Assembly (NCBI GenBank): GCA_003176075.1
Contig: PSRN01000276.1
Span: forward strand, 1 to 11,142
Source: Bdellovibrio sp.
GTDB taxonomy: Bacteria > Bdellovibrionota > Bdellovibrionia > Bdellovibrionales > Bdellovibrionaceae
Direction: 5' to 3'
Length of the DNA stretch: 11,142 bases
Shown here: piece after piece, positions 7,107-11,142 of the stretch
How positions within the stretch are numbered: the first letter of the stretch is position 1
How the letters are laid out: every line of letters starts with the position of its first letter
Translations under genes and position numbers: made by a program
The notes under the pieces: generated by a model
Seen by the model: only the letters and a program-made list of their open reading frames with translations
Database searches by the model: none
Told to the model about the DNA's origin: nothing

Positions 7107-7129
7107 GGGTCTGGATCTGGACCGGACCC
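7107..7129. terminator. Possible hairpin between convergent genes
   Basis: GGGTCTGG (7107-7114) can pair with CCGGACCC (7122-7129) around a seven-base loop, with one U-G pair in the plus-strand RNA. It lies between convergent stops at 7063 and 7136, where a bidirectional terminator would be expected. No U-tract follows on either strand, so a Rho-independent terminator is not certain. Confidence 0.35.
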
Positions 7130-7135
7130 GCGCAC

Positions 7136-7777
7136 TCAGGGAATGATGGAATCTAAATTATCGCACTGAGCCTCAATTTCCTCCCCCGACGAAGAGTCAT
7201 AAATTGCCAGCCGTAGACTGTCTGTATCTCGCTCAACCCGATAAAACGTATTCGCAAGAATCCTCTCACCGTTCCAAGCCTCCAACCTCGCTACTCCGTG
7301 TCCAGCCCGCAGGTAGAAGCTCAATTCTTTGTATGAAACCGCTTCGATGGTCTCATACTCATCATCCAGCCGCTTTTTTGATTTGACGAAGTGAAGCACC
7401 GGATCTGTGCCGGTAATCACGCAGCCTGATCCCCGCTGCCGTTTGGTGGCCGCACTTTCAGGCGTACGTTTCCATTCGCCCCTGTCAATTTCTACGACTC
7501 GGCACGAATGTTCATCCTTCTCCATGGTTGAATGTTCACATCGAATCTTGCCATAAAAGGCCGAGCCGCCATTGCTCGGATCTATACCAAAGGCAGCCAG
7601 TCCCATTTTGTCATATATGTTCTGAGCGACAGGCCCCCGTTCGCTAAAGGATTTGGGTTCTTCGCCCTCGACGGAGCTTCCGGGGGCCGAGGTTTGGTTC
7701 ATCTTAGCAAAGGTGACACTTGCAAATGTGATGAGGCCGAGTGAAATAGATTTCAACTTTACATATCGATTCGACAT
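7136..7777 (-). CDS. Small exported protein, unknown function
   Basis: I do not recognise the family. The ATG at 7777 gives 213 residues and has GGGAG five bases upstream; an ATG nine codons earlier (7804) lacks such a site. The N-terminus is a signal peptide (SNRYVKLKSISLGLITFASV, then TFA), with likely cleavage near residue 24. The mature protein has an acidic, Ser/Pro-rich start (SSVEGEEPKS), then a beta-looking body with four cysteines (80, 92, 119, 205), for example GKIRCEHSTMEKDEHSCRVV and GSGCVITGTDPVLHFV. No catalytic motif is apparent. Upstream lies an A/T-rich tract and then the long fold-back element. It is convergent with the cysteine-rich gene ending at 7063. Confidence 0.72.
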   Translation of the reverse strand: MSNRYVKLKSISLGLITFASVTFAKMNQTSAPGSSVEGEEPKSFSERGPVAQNIYDKMGLAAFGIDPSNGGSAFYGKIRCEHSTMEKDEHSCRVVEIDRGEWKRTPESAATKRQRGSGCVITGTDPVLHFVKSKKRLDDEYETIEAVSYKELSFYLRAGHGVARLEAWNGERILANTFYRVERDTDSLRLAIYDSSSGEEIEAQCDNLDSIIP

Positions 7778-7829
7778 AAAACTCTCCCGCGTCGCAAAAA
7801 ACAAAAAATAAAAAAAATTCTTATTCCAG

Positions 7830-8024
7830 CTAGGGCGTGTTTTGATTTTGACTTGGTGCTATGAGCGATAGATTTGAGTTGGAGTGTTTTTGAGTTCAAG
7901 GTTTAGAAAATCGGTTACAAGACTCGTTGTGGACCTAGTAAACGAACTTGGAACCTTGAACTCGAAAACACTTCAACTCAAATCTATCGCTCATAGCACC
8001 AAGTCAAAATCAAAACACGCCTAG
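7830..8024. repeat. Long fold-back element (inverted repeat arms of about 72 bp)
   Basis: Left arm 7831-7903 is the reverse complement of right arm 7952-8023, apart from one extra G near the left outer end and two substitutions. The pairing extends one more base pair outward (C7830-G8024), giving CTAG at both outer ends (7830-7833, 8021-8024). The spacer is 48 bases with no ORF. Both substitutions (7882/7973 and 7891/7964) become G-U pairs in the plus-strand RNA. On the minus strand the hairpin is followed by a T-rich run (about 7819-7798), so it could also end ntrY transcription. It resembles a MITE-like or fold-back transposon relic with a TA/CTAG-type target site; no transposase is present in the window. 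Confidence 0.93.
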
Positions 8025-8070
8025 TTCATTACAGCAACAAGTTCTAACGGGCAAGTTTTGCGAAGACGCG

Positions 8071-10350
8071 CTAATTCAACCGCGCCTTCTCCGAAGTCTC
8101 CACGACCGCCTCTCCCGCGGGAATGGGCATTTCGATCACCATGCGAGTTCCGCGAGGACTGTTGGGCAGCGCGCGAATAAAACCATTGTGGTCTTCAACA
8201 ATCCGTTTGACGATCGCAAGACCCAGGCCTGTTCCGCCGTCTTTGGTGCTGAAGTAAGGTTCAAACACCCGGGCTCTCTGGGCCGGTGGAATTCCACAAC
8301 CATTGTCCACCACGTTCACTTTGAGAATGCGGAGGTCACGGTCAAAACGTGTTTGCACGAGAACTTCTTTGGTCGGCTCCTGATTGAGGGCGGCAATCGC
8401 ATTGTCGAAAAGATTCACCAACACCCGCCGCAATTGATCCTGGTCAAACTTGAACTTCGGAAGATGCGGGTCCGGCTCAAATCGCATTTTCACTTGCGGG
8501 TGGCTGGAGGTATACAACGGAAGAGTCTCGGCAATCACGTGATTCAGATCACCAAGCACCGGCTTCGCCTGCGGAAGGCGCGCGAATTGGGTGAATTCGT
8601 TGACCAAATTCTTCAGACCTTCGGTTTGAGTCACAATCATCGAGGTGCACTCTTTGAAGGCCGGATCCTGAATCTGTTCACCGAACTTCCGCTGCAGCCG
8701 CTCGGCCGAAAGCTTGATGGGTGTCAGTGGATTCTTGATCTCGTGAGCAATACGACGGGCGACCTCGGACCAGGCCGCCGCCCGTTGGGCGCTTACAATG
8801 GGGGTCATGTCGTCAAAAACAAGAATTTTACCGATGTCCTCCCCTTGATCGCTCTTCAGGATTGATAAAGTCATTTGAAATGGAGTGGACTCACCTTGAA
8901 TATCGAGTGTCAGTTCCTTTTGAATCGATTCGATCCGATGTTCCTGCATTGATTTCAAAAGATCCGCGAAAATGCGAAAATACTCCAAGGTCAATAGCTC
9001 CCGCACCGAACGCCCGATGAATCGATCGGGTGGAATGTGCAATAGCTCGCCCGCCCGTTTGTTCAGCGTGGTGATGATGCCCTGGCGGTCGACGGAAATG
9101 ACCCCGGCGCTCACGCTTCCCAGAACGACTTCGATGTAACGATTGTGTTTATCCAAATCGCCCAGCGTCCTTCGCAAATGGATATTGGCTTCCAGCACCT
9201 CACGCTCGGAGTTCGACAAATTGAGCGTCATTTGATTAAAACTGTCGACGAGGCTGGCGATTTCCTCGCTGCCGGTGATGATTTCAACAGGAGCGTAGTC
9301 CCCTCCGGCGATCCGTTTCGTGGCTCGACCCAACTGAACAAGCGGAACCGAAAGCTGTTTGGCCAGATAGAAACCAAACCAGGTCGCCGCCAACAAAACC
9401 ACCAGGGTCATCAGAACCAGCATGATGAGATAAATGGATTTCAGGGGATACTCCAGGGGGTTGACGTCGCGAAACTCATCATAGGCGTTGGAGATATCGT
9501 TCATCTTTGAAATGAGCGACATCGGCACAAAGCTCGACACAATCACCGCGCCACGGTTGCGACCCTCTTCCACCGGGACAATGACCCGCACGAGATTTCC
9601 CTCGCCAAATTGATGAATGACGCTGCCATCGACCTGGGAACGAATTCCTTTATCCAAAAATTCAATCGGCGCCTTCGGCACGACCGGGATGGTTTCGTCA
9701 TCAGACACGGCAAGAATCCGGCGTCCAAAAAGACTCGGATAATACTCCAGCGCATCGAGGGCATAGAGCTTTTGCAACGCCTCGAGTTTCTTTTTGATCC
9801 TTGCGGGATCTGAAACATGCCTCAGTTGTCCGGCAATCTCGTGAGCGAAGTGGTAGTTCCGCTTCTTGGCGTTGAAGTAATAGGCGTTGGTGACTTCCAA
9901 GGAGCTCTTGAGGACGCCGCCCATCTTAACGCTAAACCATTTCTCAAAACTGGAGTTGATGTAAAATACCGATGTCAAAAAGATCAAAGTCGTGGGTATA
10001 AAGCTGAAAGCCACAAAGGCCGCGATCAATTTGGCCTTCAAGGAGCTCCCAAAGATCCTCCCGCGGCGTTCGACAAAGACCTTCACCACATTGCGGAAGA
10101 TCAGAAACAAGAGCAACAGCAAGAGAATGATATTGAAATTGACCAGGCCGAAGAAAAAGATCGAATGAACAAAAGGCAGCTGATGGCTGATTTGAAAGAG
10201 CCGGACTTCAAACCAGGTCAGACTGAAAAACAAGGTCGCAAGAAAGAAGACGGCGATGACTTCCCTTTTTCTTTTTCGCGACTCATGGGTCGTGCTTTCA
10301 GCCGAGTTTTCTCGCAGATCGTCGTCGGATTCGATCATAGGCCCTATCAT
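8071..10350 (-). CDS. ntrY: NtrY-like membrane sensor histidine kinase
   Basis: A 759-residue kinase with four membrane segments (about 31-52, 62-86, 106-131, 305-330) and an extracytoplasmic sensor region (about 132-304). These are followed by a HAMP domain (331-380), a PAS domain (about 400-510, GVISVDRQGIITTLNKRAGE), a HisKA dimerisation helix with phosphorylated His536 (ARRIAHEIKNPLTPIKLSAE), and a complete HATPase domain: N box LVNLFDNAIAAL (N650), G1 DNGCGIP (682-688), F box VFEPYFSTKD (695-704) and G2 GTGLGLAIVKR (706-716). All catalytic motifs are intact. This arrangement is that of NtrY, the usual partner of NtrX. Here ntrX lies about 4 kb downstream rather than next door. The ATG at 10350 is inside an inverted repeat; an ATG four codons later (10338) is an alternative. 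Confidence 0.93.
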   Translation of the reverse strand: MIGPMIESDDDLRENSAESTTHESRKRKREVIAVFFLATLFFSLTWFEVRLFQISHQLPFVHSIFFFGLVNFNIILLLLLLFLIFRNVVKVFVERRGRIFGSSLKAKLIAAFVAFSFIPTTLIFLTSVFYINSSFEKWFSVKMGGVLKSSLEVTNAYYFNAKKRNYHFAHEIAGQLRHVSDPARIKKKLEALQKLYALDALEYYPSLFGRRILAVSDDETIPVVPKAPIEFLDKGIRSQVDGSVIHQFGEGNLVRVIVPVEEGRNRGAVIVSSFVPMSLISKMNDISNAYDEFRDVNPLEYPLKSIYLIMLVLMTLVVLLAATWFGFYLAKQLSVPLVQLGRATKRIAGGDYAPVEIITGSEEIASLVDSFNQMTLNLSNSEREVLEANIHLRRTLGDLDKHNRYIEVVLGSVSAGVISVDRQGIITTLNKRAGELLHIPPDRFIGRSVRELLTLEYFRIFADLLKSMQEHRIESIQKELTLDIQGESTPFQMTLSILKSDQGEDIGKILVFDDMTPIVSAQRAAAWSEVARRIAHEIKNPLTPIKLSAERLQRKFGEQIQDPAFKECTSMIVTQTEGLKNLVNEFTQFARLPQAKPVLGDLNHVIAETLPLYTSSHPQVKMRFEPDPHLPKFKFDQDQLRRVLVNLFDNAIAALNQEPTKEVLVQTRFDRDLRILKVNVVDNGCGIPPAQRARVFEPYFSTKDGGTGLGLAIVKRIVEDHNGFIRALPNSPRGTRMVIEMPIPAGEAVVETSEKARLN

Positions 10351-10367
10351 AGCGAAAAAATGATAGG
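10343..10367. promoter_or_regulatory. Inverted repeat over the ntrY start codon
   Basis: CCTATCAT (10343-10350) and ATGATAGG (10360-10367) form perfect 8-bp arms around a nine-base A-rich loop. The left arm contains the first candidate ntrY ATG, so the element could be a binding site or an RNA hairpin that hides the start. Confidence 0.45.
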
Positions 10368-10397
10368 TCGGATAACTGGATTTTTGCCCGAAATTGT

Positions 10398-10610
10398 TTA
10401 TTGATCTAGAACGCGACGGTGGCCGCCGCCTCTCGGGGATCGAGGATGGCCACCGCCACCTGGCGGATAAGGCTTGCCACCGCCCCTAGACCCAGACCCC
10501 GGCCATGGCCCGTGACTTCCCTCGCCGAGGACCCGGATGTGGATGGTGTCCCCCGGGACGGTGATCGCCGCTTGCGAATGAAAACGGTGAAGTTTAGCGT
10601 TGTTGATCAC
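10398..10610 (-). CDS. Small glycine/proline-rich protein, possibly start-damaged exported protein
   Basis: The family is not recognised. The frame starting at GTG 10610 encodes 70 residues: a beta-like segment (AAITVPGDTIHIRVLGEG) and a Gly/Pro/Arg-rich tail (GGGKPYPPGGGGHP). The frame stays open upstream to 10682 and there encodes LLHLIVFISTLECQSYCPCN, which looks like a signal peptide followed by a C-x3-C-x-C cluster. No ATG, GTG or TTG exists in that part; only an ATT is available, and in-frame stops lie further upstream. So either an unusual start is used, or the gene has lost its start and is a pseudogene. The GC-rich ORF on the opposite strand is Arg/Pro-rich and looks like its shadow. 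It ends 48 bases before the ntrY start, on the same strand. Confidence 0.42.
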   Translation of the reverse strand: MINNAKLHRFHSQAAITVPGDTIHIRVLGEGSHGPWPGSGSRGGGKPYPPGGGGHPRSPRGGGHRRVLDQ

Positions 10611-10634
10611 GCGCCCATTGCAAGGGCAATAACT

Positions 10635-10664
10635 TTGACACTCGAGTGTAGAAATGAAAACAAT
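10635..10664 (+). promoter_or_regulatory. Candidate promoter with overlapping 12-bp palindrome
   Basis: A consensus -35 box TTGACA (10635-10640) is followed after 18 bases by AACAAT (10659-10664), a weak -10. The perfect palindrome ACACTCGAGTGT (10638-10649) overlaps the -35 box and could be an operator. It lies upstream of the plus-strand start at 10710 and inside the 5' part of the opposing frame. Confidence 0.4.
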
Positions 10665-10709
10665 TAGGTGTAAGAGTTTAAATCAACTTCTTTTTTAGGG
10701 GGTAAACTT

Positions 10710-11060
10710 ATGCATCGAGCGGTTGGATTTTGTCTGGCCCTTTGTTTCACATCTACCTATGCAGTGAGCTCTACGACAACCTGCAGTTGCTAATGGAACA
10801 ACGGTAAGGGTGAGTGGTGTGATGCTGAACACGGAGGACCAAAGGAATATCAGCGAGTGAAAGAGGCGCGCAAAAGTTCCCAAGACAGGACGCGAATAGC
10901 CAAATACTATACAACGGAGACCGGAGAGAGAATTTGCTGCTTTGAAGGCCCCAAAGACGCAACCGATCCTCAGTGGAAAATAATCAAACGCGATCCGGAC
11001 TGGCAGGAGGGACAAGAAAAGCCTGGAGGGAAAGCAGCACCTCAAAAAGGTAAAACATGA
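10710..11060 (+). pseudogene. Small exported Cys-containing protein interrupted by in-frame TAA
   Basis: The ATG at 10710 has AGGGGG seven bases upstream (10698-10703) and opens a signal peptide (HRAVGFCLALCFTSTYAVSS). After TTTCSC an in-frame TAA falls at codon 28 (10791-10793). The same frame then continues without a stop for 88 codons to TGA at 11060, with protein-like content: WNNGKGEWCDAEHGGPKEYQ, ERICCFEGP, and a Lys/Gly/Pro-rich end. A single-base change (for example TAT to TAA) would explain this, so it is called a recently inactivated gene. Readthrough of TAA or a base-call error cannot be excluded. The function is unknown. Without the stop the product would be about 116 residues with five cysteines after the signal peptide. 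It is convergent with the partial gene ending at 11072. Confidence 0.65.
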
Positions 11061-11071
11061 ATTCGTTGAAC

Positions 11072-11142
11072 CTAATTGTCAGGATGAATGACCGGCTGAA
11101 CGTCGACAATTTCCAAGTCAAAGGCCCGCAGCCCGACCCGGC
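11072..11142 (-). CDS. C-terminal tail of an unidentified minus-strand gene
   Basis: The last 22 codons before a TAG at 11074-11072 read RVGLRAFDLEIVDVQPVIHP, then DN. The open frame and the conserved-looking VGLRAFDLEIV suggest a real protein. The pattern VGL-x3-LEIV resembles the C-terminus of GTP cyclohydrolase II (RibA/RibBA, which ends NNPRK-VGLEGYGLEIVERVP), but the segment is too short to decide. The rest lies beyond the window. Confidence 0.5.
   Translation of the reverse strand, partial: RVGLRAFDLEIVDVQPVIHPDN

Noticed and set aside
8023..8070. Standard Rho-independent terminator directly after ntrY
   Set aside because: Only a very short GCG/CGC stem without U-run is visible; the long fold-back element is the better candidate.
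8188..8865. 225-codon open frame on the plus strand opposite ntrY
   Set aside because: Shadow of the HisKA/HATPase coding region, which has all motifs on the minus strand.
9817..10404. 195-codon open frame on the plus strand opposite the ntrY N-terminus
   Set aside because: Opposes clear membrane segments of NtrY; its Lys/Glu/Gln-rich composition is that expected from the complement of hydrophobic codons.
10419..10667. 82-codon Arg/Pro-rich open frame on the plus strand
   Set aside because: Composition is the complement of the Gly/Pro-rich minus frame; no ribosome site.
10695..11045. 116-codon open frame on the minus strand
   Set aside because: Opposes the better supported interrupted gene, which has a ribosome site and signal peptide.

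Overview
The window looks like the chromosome of a Gram-negative bacterium with a broadly proteobacterial or Bdellovibrio-like gene set. The evidence is a four-helix NtrY-type sensor kinase, an NtrX-type sigma54-family response regulator, a bacterial-type ProRS with an INS editing domain, and several small proteins with signal peptides. Placement near Bdellovibrionota is an inference from this gene mix and could be wrong.

Layout. From 1 to 3996, on the minus strand, is a tightly packed operon transcribed ntrX -> proS -> pyrF. Both junctions are ATGA stop/start overlaps, and pyrF runs off the left edge. From about 4000 to 8070 is an accessory block: a scrap resembling the 3' part of ntrY, a GC-rich dispersed repeat, a long unrecognised exported protein (plus), a LuxR-type regulator with a cysteine cluster (minus), a cysteine-rich exported protein (plus), another small exported protein (minus), and a 194-bp nearly perfect fold-back element. 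From 8071 to 10350 is the complete NtrY-type kinase (minus), now about 4 kb from its probable partner ntrX. From about 10400 to 11142 is a pair of divergent small exported-protein genes that both look damaged (one without a usable start, one with an in-frame TAA), with a palindrome and a -35-like box between them. At the right edge is the C-terminal tail of another minus-strand gene.

How they work together. NtrY and NtrX would form a two-component pair sensing an envelope or metabolic signal. NtrX appears translationally coupled to proS and pyrF. The accessory block seems to have been placed between ntrY and ntrX. Its genes are mostly small exported proteins, with one local regulator divergent from one of them.

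Most unusual observations: (a) one GC-rich repeat family occurs three times, twice inside essential-type genes (proS and pyrF) and read there in opposite orientations without breaking the frame; (b) a fold-back element of about 72-bp arms whose only two substitutions are both G-U compatible in the plus-strand RNA; (c) a G2-box remnant of NtrY beside ntrX; (d) a 34-bp direct repeat bracketing the LuxR/cysteine-rich gene pair.
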